From Orobanche coerulescens (taxonomy: Eukaryota; Streptophyta; Magnoliopsida; Lamiales; Orobanchaceae): a stretch of 64,000 nucleotides of DNA. The notes below the pieces were generated by a model. It was given only the letters and a program-made list of their open reading frames with translations, searched no databases and was not told the origin of the DNA. This document shows, in pieces, positions 10,923 through 22,446 of this stretch; within the stretch, counting starts at the first letter, position 1; the number at the start of each line of letters is the position of its first letter. The stretch is from assembly GCA_033398695.1 (NCBI GenBank), contig CM065802.1, positions 209,641,096-209,705,095 on the forward strand. The letters run 5' to 3'. A program made the position numbers and the translations under genes.

Positions 10923-11075
10923 CATGCACAGAATTTCAACCATTTAAATCACATACACGAAATTATATGCTCGAAGGCATCGGATTATGAAATACGGAGA
11001 ATAGTACTCACACAAAAGTACAATTATTACAATATCACCAGTTCCAATTACATAACAGAAATCTCGGGTATTACA

Positions 11076-11711
11076 CGTAACAGGCAACAACACACGATAG
11101 CACACGCTAAGCAAGAAGGCTAGCGCATGCTAATAAAAGCTAGCAGTAACGGCTAGTTTGATGGAGATGGCTATAAATACCAAACCACTTGGTATCAAAA
11201 CATACAACAACATTGAGCAAAGCAAATCATACTTGAGATATCATTGTAAACATTATAGTTGTTGTTCTTGAGCTTATATTGATACGTGATTGAGTGTTAT
11301 ACACGAAATCATACAAGAGAGAGAAAAAGAAAAGATATGATTGGATTCGGTGTTATTAGGATCAAGGATCCGACATTGTTAGAATTGCAATCGATATCTA
11401 AGTGAGTTTATCTAGTACCGATAGAAAGCTAGATTGGTTGATTCCTTGCCTAATAGAAAAGGAAAACGGTTTAACTTGGACTGACATAAAGACAAGTGAT
11501 TGAACGGTTTACTCGGACCGATAGAAGACGAGCTTGTAACGGTTATACGTCGACCGATAGAAGAGAGGTGCAGAGGTTTATCTTAAGCCTATAGAAAAAG
11601 ATACCGAGAGAGGACGTAGGGATGTTTGGCCGAACCTCTATAAATTCTTGTGTCGATTTATTTTCTGCACTTTATTTAAATCGCTTCCGCAACGCGAAAG
11701 AGCTTCACAAC
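11076..11711 (+). repeat. copia A 3' LTR, second part
   Basis: Continuation of 1038-1592 after the Gypsy-1 insertion, starting with the duplicated CGTAA. It holds two last palindromes (about 11089 and 11117) and the TATA box TATAAATA at 11172-11179. A stretch ending TCGGTGTTATTAGGATCAAG matches the LTR at 60520-61318. The end is placed at about 11711, where TGTTGGAAATTAG opens the next LTR. The exact boundary is uncertain because the matching LTR elsewhere is cut. Confidence 0.75.
11172..11179 (+). promoter_or_regulatory. TATA box of copia A LTR
   Basis: TATAAATA, about 40 bp downstream of the last palindrome and followed by a typical transcribed leader. The copia B LTR has a decayed equivalent near 61062. 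Confidence 0.6.
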
Positions 11712-12218
11712 TGTTGGAAATTAGTTAATAATATTTTAAATTAAATATTATTTAGTTAATCTATTGATTAAGTAGATTAATAAATTTCTCAAAACCAATT
11801 TTTTGGTGAGTGAGAAATGATGTGTCAAAGTTAGTTGACAACGGAGTCAGCTATGCCACTCGTACACACACGCGCGCATCGTCGACGCCATTGCTATGAA
11901 TGGGTCGAGCCGTTGATAAAATCAAGTCAATTATAATATATATACATATATATATATATATATGTGTATATATATTGTAATTGATTTGATTTTAATTAAA
12001 TTTAATCAAATATTGTGGGTAGAGTTAAAAATCCTTTTTTGATCATCAAATATATGGTGATTGTGGGATTAAGTTAATCATCAATTAATCATCAAATACA
12101 GTAATGTTTATGGCAATTGGATTTGAAATGACTTGTTACAGTAATATGGCATTTCAAAGGTTGAACGTTTGCTATCATTGGTTGAAACCGTAGCATCATC
12201 ATTTGATGGCCTATTGAT
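11712..12218 (+). repeat. copia C 5' LTR, first part
   Basis: Opens TGTTGGAAATTAGTTAAT. It is AT-rich with a TA microsatellite (about 11939-11975). It is cut at 12218 by Gypsy-2 and resumes at 30998, shown by the TTGAT duplication (12214-12218 and 30993-30997). The two parts joined read through to a TATA box at 31041 and the copia C gag, which identifies this as that element's 5' LTR. Confidence 0.75.
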
Positions 12219-14649
12219 TGTAACACCCTGATATATTCGGAATAATTATAGCGCCGTAAATCCTTTGTATAAGAATTTATAAGGCTAAATTGAGAAATAC
12301 GGAAATAATAATAAAGTGTCATCAATGTAAAAGAAGTTCAAAACCCGTTCGACAATTTAAATGAGTACAATATTACAAAACATCCCCAAAACATCAACAA
12401 CAAATGCGTACTAGAGTACTGGAAAATAACCATAAAACCAAAATAAAATATTCCACATCACTGAGCCACTTCATCGTCATGTCGGTACTGTGGCTGCTTC
12501 CCCGCTCCTCGGCTACATGAACATCAAAACAAATGTCCACCCCCGGAGGGTTAGCAAAACAATGCTTATACAAGTATCATAATAAATAAATCATCAATGC
12601 ATCATAAAACATACAAAATGGACTTCCATCACTGGAATCCAACGATGTGAATCCTCATGATTCCATCAACACAATACAGGGTAATCCAATGATCCAGCGC
12701 CCTCGGTATAGATCCCCGTGATGATCCCGTCGGACCAACGCATGGTGGAAAACCCGTCCAACGATCCAGCGCCCTCAGCGTAGATCCCCATGATGATCCC
12801 GTCGGACCAACGCATGGTGGACATATGATCCAACACCCTCAGCATAGATTCTCATGATCCCCTCGGATCATTTACAACATAAACAGTACAATTATGCATA
12901 CACATATGCAAATTAACATGTTCATCAACGTGAACATTCAAGGAATCAATAACAAATACCATGACAACTCAAAGAAATTAATCTCATGTTCAACAACATG
13001 AATAAAGCATACGCATGATCATCAATCCAATAATAACAAGTTTAAAATACGATACTTGCCTCAAGATGGCAAGAATTTAAATACTCCCACGAATGTCACT
13101 CGCCCGAAGGTCGCCGCCCCTCGATCTATCACCTTGTACAAGGGAATAACAAGAAATTCAATAATCTTCCCGAAACTTACGCATGAGTCCCGAACGTCTA
13201 AAGTTATAAATGAATTATCGATAACGGAAAATCGGTTCTCGGTCCTATTTTCCGACAAGTACTACGCTTGGAAAAAGACTTGCGAATTCAAGAGATTGTA
13301 GTGGAACACAAGGTTGGTATCTAAAGTTTCAAGAACATTCATCATATCCTTATATTCCATTATCCAAACTCAAATTCCGATTCTTAACTCGAATGCTCGG
13401 TTCGGTGGCTATGTCGAAATATTACGAGATAATCACATTTATTCTAGTTCTAGGCTAATTCGTCTCTTACGATTCTTGTTCTTCCGCGGTTGATTCTACT
13501 TAACAAATTCTTCATTCAAAATGGTTGTTCTAATAATCCTTTCAAGGTTCTAATCATCTAAGAAGATTTACACAAGTTCACAAAGGCAAGTATTATAATC
13601 GAACACTCTCTATATACAACTTCACGAATTCATTTAACACAGGGGCAATCCTCAACATTTGTTCATAAAAAGAGTGTTACGAAAGGACCAACAAGGTGTG
13701 TTCAATCTCAGAAATTTCATCCTTAAGTTTTGGTAAAGATTATGGCTCAACTCTAACCATGGAAACCTTAATTCAACCCATACAATCCTTTCAAATATGG
13801 TATTGGATTCATTACGACGAAACAAGCTCAATAATCTCTGGAAAAGCTCATAATACAACTAAGAACAAAGTCCTCATCTTGGTGTATAGTTAACATACCT
13901 TAAGAGATGTAAGAACAAAGAAAATCTTGAATAAACTCTTCACCGGAAGCTTGATCACCAATTCACACGGTCTAGGCTCCCCAAAATCGGATGTAGATGA
14001 TGATATGCGGGATATGAGGTGAGGGATAGTCTCAAGAACACAAAAATCGGCCAAGGTAAGAGTTGGAAATGAAGTGAGGGTGGGGTCCTATAAATAGATT
14101 TTAAACCATTATGTACGTTAAAGAAAGTACATTACGTACGTAACATGGTTAGCGTACACTATACTCGAACATTAGTATGCGTTAACGCTCGGCTAGAGCT
14201 CACTGGACTGTTTCTGGCATACGCTTATGTACATTAGGCTATAGGTGTTACGTACGTAACATATAGGACCTTAGCGTACGTTAAAAATATCTCCTAGCGT
14301 GCGCTAAGCCATTGACTTGCATGTGCTAAAAAACCGTCCAGGTTCATGCTGGTAATCTCCACGAATCTTCGTTTGGTCCCCATACACCGACCCTTGTCGG
14401 ATCTTCACTTGACTGAGCTTACGTACGTTAAGCTCAACAAATAACGTACGTTACACAACAGACTTAGCGTACGTTAAGCACAAGCCCGTAGCGTACGTAA
14501 GCACGTGCAGAACCATGCATGCAATGTTGAAGATATAAAATCATAAGGGTACGAATACGGGAAACAAATCTACGATCAATAACATCACGAAATTGAAATA
14601 ATTCAAGGTCGAATACAAGGTAAATACACCATTTTATCCGGGCTTTACA
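12219..14649 (-). repeat. Gypsy-2 3' LTR
   Basis: About 2.4 kb, TGTAACACCC to GGCTTTACA, collinear with 19540-21121 plus 30139-30992. It contains the palindrome array at 14111-14500. The short ORFs in it are not conserved genes. Confidence 0.9.
14111..14500 (-). promoter_or_regulatory. palindrome array in Gypsy-2 3' LTR
   Basis: About ten words of two kinds: TTACGTACGTAA (14132-14143, again near 14247) and TAGCGTACGTTA or TAGCGTGCGCTA types (near 14151, 14270, 14296, 14464 and 14489). It sits upstream, on the minus strand, of the A/T-rich TATA-like stretch near 14092-14105, the same relative place as in Gypsy-1. Confidence 0.6.
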
Positions 14650-14664
14650 TACTGCCCCTCTAAA
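14650..14664 (-). other. Gypsy-2 polypurine tract
   Basis: Minus strand TAGAGGGGCAGTA abutting the TGTAAAGCC start of the 3' LTR. Position and composition match the Gypsy-1 tract. Confidence 0.65.
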
Positions 14665-14699
14665 AATAAGTTTCGGCCTGAAACTTAAAACGAAAACAA

Positions 14700-16133
14700 T
14701 TTCGGGTATCTCGACTTCATACTGTCCTCCGTCTCCCAAGTTGCTTATTCGACTCCATGTCGAAACCACTGAACTTTTACCAAGGAGATCGGTTTATTCC
14801 TCAACTGTTTGGCTCGACTCTCGAGTATCTTGATTGGCTTTTCTTCGAACGAGCCATCATTAGCCATTTCGATCTCGCCAAAATCAATGATATGGCTAGG
14901 ATCCGGTACATATTTCCACAATTGGGATACGTGGAACACACTATGAACGTGACTCAGCGATGGCGGTAAGGCCAACCTGTACGCCAACTCCCCAACTCTT
15001 TCCAGGATCTCGAATGGTCCGATGTATCTCGGACTCAGCTTTCCCTTCCTTCCGAAATGGAAAATTCCCCGGGTAGGAGAAACCTTCAATAGTACATGGT
15101 CCCCAGTCTCAAATTCCAGCGGGCGACGGCGCACATCAGCATAAGACTTTTGTCGACTCTGGGCAGTCAACAGCCTTTCACGAATCAAAGCTATCTTCTC
15201 TCGAGTTTGAACTATCAATTCTGGTTCCGTCCCGATCAAGTCAGAAGAGTCATCCCAACATAGGGGTGATCTGCATCTCCTTCCGTACAATGCTTCAAAC
15301 GGTGCCATCTTGATGGAAGCATGCCAACTATTGTTAAAGGTGAATTCAATCAACGGCAGATGAATCTCCCAATCGGTTGACCAATCTAAGGCACAAGCTC
15401 TAAGCATATCCTTTACCGTCTGTATAGTTCTTTCGGACTGGCCGTCCGTTTGAGGATGATAAGTGCTAAAGTTCAGCTCGGTTCCCAAAGCCCTGTGAAC
15501 TGCCTTCCAAAAGTGCGATACGAAGCGACGATCTCGATCCGAAATAATGGTCTTCGGCGTTTCATGCAATCGGACTATCTCTGCAATAAACACTCGTGCT
15601 AATTTCTCTGGTCCCCAAGTGTCTTTAATACCCAGTAAATGAGCCGACTTGGTTAGTCGATCAACTATCACCCAAATCATATTCATTCCCGTCTTGGTTA
15701 GTGGCATATTGGTGATGAAGTCCATTGATATATCTTCCCACTTCCACTCAGGTATCGGAAGTAGCTTCAACATTCCGGCAGGTCGCTGATATTCTATCTT
15801 AACTTGGTGACAGGTTAAACACTTTGAAACGTATTCTGCTATGTCCTTCTTCATATTTCCCCACCAGAAATTTTGTTTTAGATCCTTATACATCTTACTG
15901 GTGCCCGGGTGAATAGAATAGGGCGCGCTGTGAGCTTTCTTCAGAATTTTCTGTCTCAAAGCATCCTCATCGGGAACGCAAAGTCGATTCTGAAATCTCA
16001 GAACTCCGTTGTCCTGTACCACGAATCTTGGGTCCTTCCCTTTCTTTACTTCGTCGCATAACCGAAGAATCAGAGAATCATTCAACTGCTTAGATTTGAT
16101 TTTCTCGACTAATGACGAAGTTAGTTCCATCAC
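14700..16133 (-). pseudogene. Gypsy-2 integrase, nearly intact, chromodomain interrupted by a stop
   Basis: A 462-codon frame (16133-14745). In order it has the zinc-binding HHCC domain (HSAPYSIH about 30 residues before CLTCH), the catalytic core with Asp in MDFITNMP, Asp in IISDRDRRF and Glu in YHPQTDGQSERT, the GPF/YxRL-type region (YIGPFEILERVGELAYRL), HVSQLWKYVPDP, and the first half of a chromodomain (PIKILESRAKQLRNK, then HGVE). The next codon is TAA where Glu is expected. After it the frame runs on as ATWETEDSMK, the rest of the chromodomain. A single nonsense change therefore truncates the targeting module and leaves the catalytic part whole. Confidence 0.88.
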
Positions 16134-16229
16134 GTATAGTTTCCCTTAGACTCCTTGTGACCATACTTCAATCCCTTCGCGGATAAGTTCTCATTGAATG
16201 CTGGTTTGGTACGTGAGCGCTTCCAACAC

Positions 16230-16640
16230 TCAAAGAGAAACAGGTTTGCGGCTCAGTGCATCAACTACCACATTCGATTTGCCTGTATGATAGAGAATCT
16301 CCAGATCGTAATCCTTGATTAATTCCAGCCACCTTCTCTGCCTCATATTTAATTCCTTCTGACTGAAAATATACTTGAGGCTCTTATGATCTGTGAAGAT
16401 CTGACAATGAGTGCCGTACAAATAATCTCGCCAAATTCTTAGAGCAAAGACTACAGCGGCTAACTCCAGTTCATGAGTCGGGTAATTAACTTCGTATGGT
16501 TTCAACTGTCGAGAGGCATAGGCAATCACCTTATCCTTTTGCATCAATACACATCCCAGACCCTAATTTGAAGCATCGCTGTATACCATGAATCCATCAG
16601 TTCCATCTGGTAATGCTAGTATAGGCACTGTCGTCAGTCT
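16230..16640 (-). pseudogene. Gypsy-2 RNase H
   Basis: The frame 16547-16230 shows [48 protein letters not shown] and the closing [13 protein letters not shown], the complete second half of gypsy RNase H. The first catalytic Asp region (VYSDAS) is at about 16580-16600 next to an in-frame stop. The segment back to RT (16640-16860) is readable but frameshifted. Confidence 0.82.
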
Positions 16641-17457
16641 TCTCTTAAGTTAATCAAAACCCACCTGGCATTTCTCATTCCACACGAATTTTTGAGTCTT
16701 CTGTAATAGCTGAGTAAGTGGACGAGCGATTTTGGAAAATCCTTCTACAAAACGGCGATAATATCCAGCAAGTCCCAAGAAACTCCGGACTTCTTTCACA
16801 TTATTAGGGGATTCCCACTCCAAGATTGCCTCAACTTTCTTCGGGTCTACCTGAACTCCATCAGTTGATATTACATGCCCAAGGAAGGTTTACTTCCTTA
16901 AGCCAGAACTCGCATTTAGAAAGTTTCGCATAAAGCTGTTCATTCCTCAAAGTGCTCAAAACGATACGCAAATGCTCCGCATGTTCCTCTGTGTCTTTCG
17001 AATAGATCAAGATGTCATCGATGAAGACTACCACAAATTTATCCAAGTATTCTAAGAATACCCGATTCATCAATTGCATAAATACCGAAGGAGCATTGGT
17101 CAGTCCGAATGGCATCACCACAAATTCTTAGTGCACGTACCGGGATCTGAAAGCAGATTTCGGTATATCCGATTCCTTAATTCTCAACTGATGGTATCCT
17201 GATCGCAAGTCAATCTTCGTGAATACTCTTGCCCCTTGCAGTTGATCAAACAAGTCGGCAATTCGAGGTATAGGATACTTGTTCTTGATCCTCACCTTGT
17301 TTAGCTCTCTGTAATCAATACATAGTCGGAGTGATCCATCTTTCTTCCGGACAAAGAGAACAGGTGCTCCCCAAGGAGAAACGCTAGGTTGAATGTAACC
17401 CTTCTGCAATAATTCCTCCAGCTGCTTCTTTAATTCATACATCTCGGTTGGCGCCAT
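16641..17457 (-). pseudogene. Gypsy-2 reverse transcriptase
   Basis: One frame with a stop in the middle. 17457-17128 carries [35 protein letters not shown] and [15 protein letters not shown]. 17121-16861 carries [15 protein letters not shown] and the catalytic [11 protein letters not shown]. The stop at 17128 replaces a Tyr codon present in Gypsy-1 (GHYEF). A frameshift near 16880 separates the thumb region ([22 protein letters not shown]) from the rest. Confidence 0.87.
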
Positions 17458-17460
17458 ACG

Positions 17461-18100
17461 CTATGGTGCTCTGGAAATAGGAGCGGCTCCAGGCTCTAAT
17501 TCGATATTGAACTCTACTTCTCTCCGCGGAGGTAACCCAGGTAGTTCTTCAGGGAATACATCTGAGAATTCGTTCACCACTGGAATAGATGCGAGCTCGA
17601 CTCCTTCTTCTTTCTTCATGGCATAACACCAAAACCCGTAACAACCCGGCTTTAGCAATTTAACTGCTTTTATGGCCTTGATCAATTTTCCTGAGCTTCC
17701 CGGTCTCCATCCTTTGAATAAATGTTCAGATCCGTCATCAGCAATGATAGAGATGACTCTCTTTCGGTAATTCAAAATAGCTCCATAACGGTTGAGCCAA
17801 TCGTCTCCGCGAATTAAATCGTCACCATGGATGTTGACTACAATAAGATTTGATGGCTAATCCCTTCCTCCTATAGACACTGGAAAATCTCTAGTTTCTA
17901 GGGTTCCCAAAATTTTCTCTCCACTCGGTAACCCCACAACATAAGGCTCACAATCATATAAGCACGAAATTTTCAAACGATTAACACAGTTCAAAGATAT
18001 GAAAGAATGTGTAGCCCCTGAATCGAATAAGACACTGATTGGTTGCAAAAGAATCTGAATCGTACCTGATGCGACAGCAGTGTGCTGATCGTCTGACTTC
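17461..18100 (-). pseudogene. Gypsy-2 aspartic protease
   Basis: Active site LFDSGATHSFIS at about 18040. An in-frame TAG at 17857-17859 lies where Gypsy-1 reads Trp (GRDWPSN). The frame then continues with DDWLNRYGAILNYRKRV and a conserved tail (VVNEFSDVFPEELPGLPP) leading to RT. Confidence 0.83.
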
Positions 18101-18239
18101 CTCATCTCGTAAATGCGCAGAGGAACGGACCCAGCGCTGGACGCCTCTCTTTTCCCAACACTCTGCTGCTGGAAACCACTTTGCTGCATCTGGCTCACAC
18201 TTGTATCCTTCGGAACCGGTGCAGGGGTGCAAGTACCAA

Positions 18240-19297
18240 AAGATCTAGTCGCATTTCCACAGAACATTGCACGATGTCCTTCCTGTCCACACTCGGCTGT
18301 CACAAAGAAAGCGTAATAATCACGTCGAACATGCCTGCTTTTGCCACGCTTATAACATTTCTTTGCCGCGTCTCAAATCGTGATGCCGCCTTAACTTCTT
18401 TCCACCTTGAGAAGGATGCGGAGGTCTCCTAGATGAATGAAATAAGGACTGGCCCTTGCGGGTCCCACTACTTTTGTTCTCCGTGAAGTTGCCAGACACT
18501 TTCTGCTTCTTTGCTTCTATTGATTTCTCTACTGCCGCCTCTTTCATATCGTAGGCCAGTGCTTTGTCCTGATACTGTCGCAAGGTAGTACATTTAAATC
18601 CGGACATATATTGCTGAATCTCCGACTTCATCCACATGTCAAAATTGAAGATCCTCTCCGCCTCGGTCCTGACCAAGTGGCGCATATAATTCAACTGGTG
18701 ATTAAAAGTCTTAATCACGTCTGTCACAGATGCCTCTAAATTTTGTGCTGAGAAAAACTCCCGGACTCGGGCCTCTCTAACTGGGCGAGGACAATATTGC
18801 ACTTCCATCATTAATTTGAACTCCGTCCGCCAAGATTATGATCCTCGTGTCGAATGGCCTCCCACCGGGCCGAAAGCCTCCCGCCAAGATACCGGGCGAT
18901 CGGAACCTTCTCTGCTGGGACGCTTAATCCTCGATCTTCTCTAACTCCTTCACCCGGTGATCCCAAGAAAGTGTCTCACAGAATCACAAATTTTGGAGGG
19001 TGCAATTTGACCACCTCAAGAAGCCATTTGTCTCCCGATTATCCTCATTATGTCATTGCCCATCGCCGTCTGCATGCGGTCAACTACCTGAGCAAACTGG
19101 TTTATCTGAGCAACCACCTGTTGAAGCACTCCCGGCATATTAGGATTTGCGTTATCATTTGCTGATCCTTTTTGTCCTCCAGAATGGGAATCGGTTTGAC
19201 CAGCTGATAATTCTGGGGTGGACGCTGAACCCTCCTGTCTCGTATTACCACGTCCGCATCCACGGCCGTGTCCGCGTCCACGACCTCCCCTCAACAT
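18240..19297 (-). pseudogene. Gypsy-2 gag
   Basis: Start ATG at 19297, followed by a Gly/Arg-rich head (MLRGGRGRGHGRG). The capsid is at 18811-18350 (MMEVQYCPRPVREARVREFF, CTTLRQYQDKALAYDMKEA). The zinc knuckle at about 18300-18262 reads ECGQEGHRAMFC, but the first Cys is out of frame because of an indel just upstream. A damaged stretch lies at 18811-19016. The longer frame reported upstream of 19297 is leader sequence, not protein. Confidence 0.8.
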
Positions 19298-19518
19298 ACT
19301 GTAAACACAAATACTCAATATCCAGAGAAAAATTTCTAAAAGAAAGTCCGTCAATAATCATAAAGCAGGAATAAAATAAAATGATAGTATTTGAGATTAG
19401 GAGACTTACAACCACGGTCCACACGACGATGCTGGCTCAGCAGTGATGTTACAAACGACCCATAAATCAAATAATGTAAATAGACCCAACTAACCCGACT
19501 GCGAAGATATCCATGAAT

Positions 19519-19534
19519 CTTAGCTCCGATACCA
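19519..19534 (-). other. Gypsy-2 primer binding site (tRNA-iMet type)
   Basis: Minus strand TGGTATCGGAGCTAAG, identical to the Gypsy-1 site, about five bases inside the 5' LTR. Confidence 0.75.
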
Positions 19535-19539
19535 TATTC

Positions 19540-21121
19540 TGTAACACCCTGATATATTCGGAATAATTACAGCGCCGTAAATCCTTTGTATAAGAATTTA
19601 CAAGGCTAAATTGAGAAATACGGAAATAATAATAAAGTGTCATCAATGTAAAAGAAGTTCAAAACCCATTCGACAATTTAAATGAGTCCAATATTACAAA
19701 ACATCCCCAAAACATCAACAACAAATGAGTACTCGAGTACTGGAAAATAACCATAAAACCAAAATAACATATTCCACATCACTGAGCCACTTCATCGTCA
19801 TGTCGGTACTGTGGCTGCTTCTCCGCTCCTCGGCTACCTGAACATAAAAAAAAATGTCCACCCCTGGAGGGGTTAGCAAAACAATGCTAGTACAAGTATC
19901 ATAATACATAAATCATCAATGCATCATATAACATACAAAACGGACTTCCATCACTAGAATCCAACGATGCGAATCCTCATGATTCCATCAACACAATACA
20001 GGGTAATCTAACGATCCAGCGCCCTCAGTATAGATTCTCATGATGATCCCGTCGGACCGACGCATGGTGGAAAACCCGTCCAATGATTCAGCACCCTCAC
20101 CATAGATCCCCATGATGATCCCGTCGGACCAACGCATGGTGAACATCTGATCCAGCGCCCTCAGCATAGATCCTCATGATCCCCTCGGATCATTTACAAC
20201 ATAAACAGTACAATTATGCATACACATATGCAAATTAACATGTTCATCAACGTGAACATTCAAGGAATCAATAACAAATATCATGACAACTCAAAGAAAT
20301 TAATCTCATGTTCAACAACATAAATAAAGCATACGCATGATCATCAATCCAATAATAATAAGTTTAAAATACGATACTTGCCTCAAGATGGCAAGAATTT
20401 AAATACTCCCACGAATGTCACTCACCCGAAGGTCGCCGCCCCTCGATCTATCACCTTGTACAAGGGAATAACAGTAAATTTTATAATCTTCCCGAAACTT
20501 ACGCATGAGTCCGGAACGTCTAAAGTTATAAACGAATTATCGATAATGGAAAATCGGTTCTCGGTCCTATTTTCCGACGAGTACTACGCTTGGAAAAAGA
20601 CTTGCGAATTCAAGATATTGTAGTGGAACACAAGGTTGGTATCTAAAGTTTCAAGAACATTCATCATATCCTTATATTCCATGATCTAAACTCAAATTCC
20701 GATTCTTAACTCGAATGCTCGGTTCGGTGGCTATGTCAAAATATTACGAGATAATCACGTTTATTCTAGTTCTAGGCTAATTCGTCTCTTATGATTCTTG
20801 TTCTTCCGCGGTTGATTCTACTTAACAAATTCTTCATTCAAAATGGTTGTTCTAATAATCCTTTCAAGGTTCTACTCATCTAAGAAGATTTACACAAGTT
20901 CATCAAAGGCAAGTATTATAATCGAACACTCTCTATATACAACTTCACGAATTCATTTAACACAGGGGCAATCCTCAACATTTGTTCATAAAAAGAGTGT
21001 TACGAAAGGACCAACAAGGTGTGTTCAATCTCAGAAATTTCATCCTTAAGGTTTGGTAAAGATTATGGCTCAACTCTAACCATGGAAACCTTAATTCAAC
21101 CCATACAATCCTTTCAAATAT
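19540..21121 (-). repeat. Gypsy-2 5' LTR, distal part
   Basis: Starts TGTAACACCC and follows 12219 onward with scattered substitutions. It breaks at 21121 within TTTCAAATAT, where the Athila-like element is inserted. Confidence 0.88.
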
Positions 21122-22446
21122 TGTTGCGATATTTCCTACACGCAAGTGCACGTCATCGTTTACAAGTAATAAAGTGATAAGTAGAGTATCGTTCCCACGA
21201 GGATTGAGTCTCTAACTACCGACGTTTTCGTATTCCAATTTTATTTGAACAATCGAAGTTGGGTTTTTGGATTAATAACTACAAGAATGAATAAAAGACT
21301 AAACAGAAAGCGATAGCTTGAATAAAAGGAATCAAATGATAAATAAGTCTAGAGTTCTGAATCCACCTTAATTTATCCGAATTTAATCTTGATTATCCGT
21401 AATAAATAATTTTCCCAATTTATTGAAGGCGGAGATTGCTAATATATTCTACCGCCTCTCCCGAGGTCAATAGATTTATCTAACGGCGACTAACGCACTC
21501 TATCCCTAGGTGAATTATCTCGCCGCTAGGCAAAAGCATGAAATCTCCTAAAGGCCACGTAGTTCCTATGAGTATATTCCTATCTCACAGAATAAAACGG
21601 TCCTCACCAATAGTTCTCACAAAATCTCCTCTCCGATTCAAGTGAATGATTAAATCAATACAACTATTGGCCAGATAATTGCAAGCATTAAACATAATTG
21701 GGAAAACTCAATAAAAAGGTAATAAATTGGATAATCTTAATCAATTCGTCAAAATAAAGGTTTCATCAAAACCCTAGATTAGGGCTTTAGCCTGACATAC
21801 TAAAAACTGAAAATACAGAAGAAATAAACGGAAGCATAAAATTCAAACGCAGATGAAGCTCGGATTCCTCCGTTCTTCAGCTCCCGCCTTCTGCCCTTGA
21901 ATTCCTCTGCTTTCCTCCTCTTCTCTGTCTCCAAGCTTAAGCTCTCCTAGGTTTAGCTTCAATGATTTCCTGATTCCAAGGTTCCAAGATCATTAAATTA
22001 GGGTCTTAAGCCCTATTTATAGCTCAGCACTTCCATAAATCGCGTCCGTATTAGTTGGTTGAAAACTGGCTTCGAAACGGCCCAAAATCCGCGCAGACGT
22101 ACCAAACCCGCTAAGTGTGCCGCGGCTCACCGAACCTGTGCCGCGGCACATCGCAAAAATCTGAATACCTGGGCGTAATTAAATCCTTCTGTGCCGCGGC
22201 TCACATGGGCCGCTGCACGCAGTACACTACTCGCCCTTCGGCCGGTGTCTTCCTTTGCCGCGGCTCGCCTTCCCGTGCCGCGGCTCATAGTCCGCTTTTG
22301 CCGCTACTGCTTTGCCTCGTTTAAGCTTCCGGACTTCAATTTCGTCAATCATACAAAATTAAGGCATTAAAAGCTCATTTAGATGATTTCACACTCCAAA
22401 ATACTACAAAATAATGATAAATAAGCGTATAAAAATACGCCTAACA
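21122..22446 (-). repeat. Athila-like 3' LTR
   Basis: About 1.3 kb and collinear with 28828-30138. It contains a TATA-like site (minus strand, 22014-22021) and the TGCCGCGGCA palindrome array at 22115-22305. It differs from the 5' LTR mostly at CTG and CAG triplets. Confidence 0.9.
22115..22305 (-). promoter_or_regulatory. TGCCGCGGCA palindrome array, Athila-like 3' LTR
   Basis: Five to six copies of TGCCGCGGCTCA or TGCCGCGGCACA (near 22118, 22139, 22191, 22256 and 22275) plus decayed ones. The array ends with the words CATAGTCCGCTTTT. It lies about 95 bp upstream, on the minus strand, of the TATA-like site. Confidence 0.6.

Larger units (their letters stand above)
1593..11075 (-). mobile_element. 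Gypsy-1: Ty3/gypsy chromovirus (Tekay-like) inserted in the copia A LTR
   Basis: Complete LTR retrotransposon of about 9.5 kb, read on the minus strand. Outer ends are TGTAACACCC and GGGTATTACA, flanked by perfect 5-bp duplications CGTAA (1588-1592 and 11076-11080). The 5' LTR is at 8755-11075 and the 3' LTR at 1593-3903. Between them, in minus-strand order, lie the PBS, gag with zinc knuckle, protease, RT, RNase H, integrase with a C-terminal chromodomain, and the PPT. Domain order (integrase after RNase H) and the chromodomain put it with the chromoviruses, and the integrase tail resembles the Tekay/Del lineage. All coding parts carry frameshifts. LTR copies are close to identical by eye but differ by many 1-3 bp indels. 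Confidence 0.9.
8755..11075 (-). repeat. Gypsy-1 5' LTR
   Basis: About 2.3 kb and collinear with 1593-3903. The left edge (GTAACACCCGAG) lacks the first T of TGTAACACCC. It contains the palindrome arrays at 9759-9940 and 10628-10922. On the minus strand the TATA-like site is just left of 10628, so transcription of the element would start in this copy and run leftward. Confidence 0.9.

Noticed and set aside
11939..11975. TA-rich palindrome as a MITE
   Set aside because: It is a simple TA microsatellite inside the copia C LTR, without TIRs or flanking duplication.
13056..13301. 81-codon ORF repeated at 20378-20623
   Set aside because: Conserved only because both are the same place in the two Gypsy-2 LTRs. 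No known domain, and on the non-coding strand of the element.
22115..22324. ORF starting MCRGSPNLCRGTSQ (with similar ones at 25743 and 29810)
   Set aside because: It is the translation of the TGCCGCGGC palindrome array, not a conserved protein.
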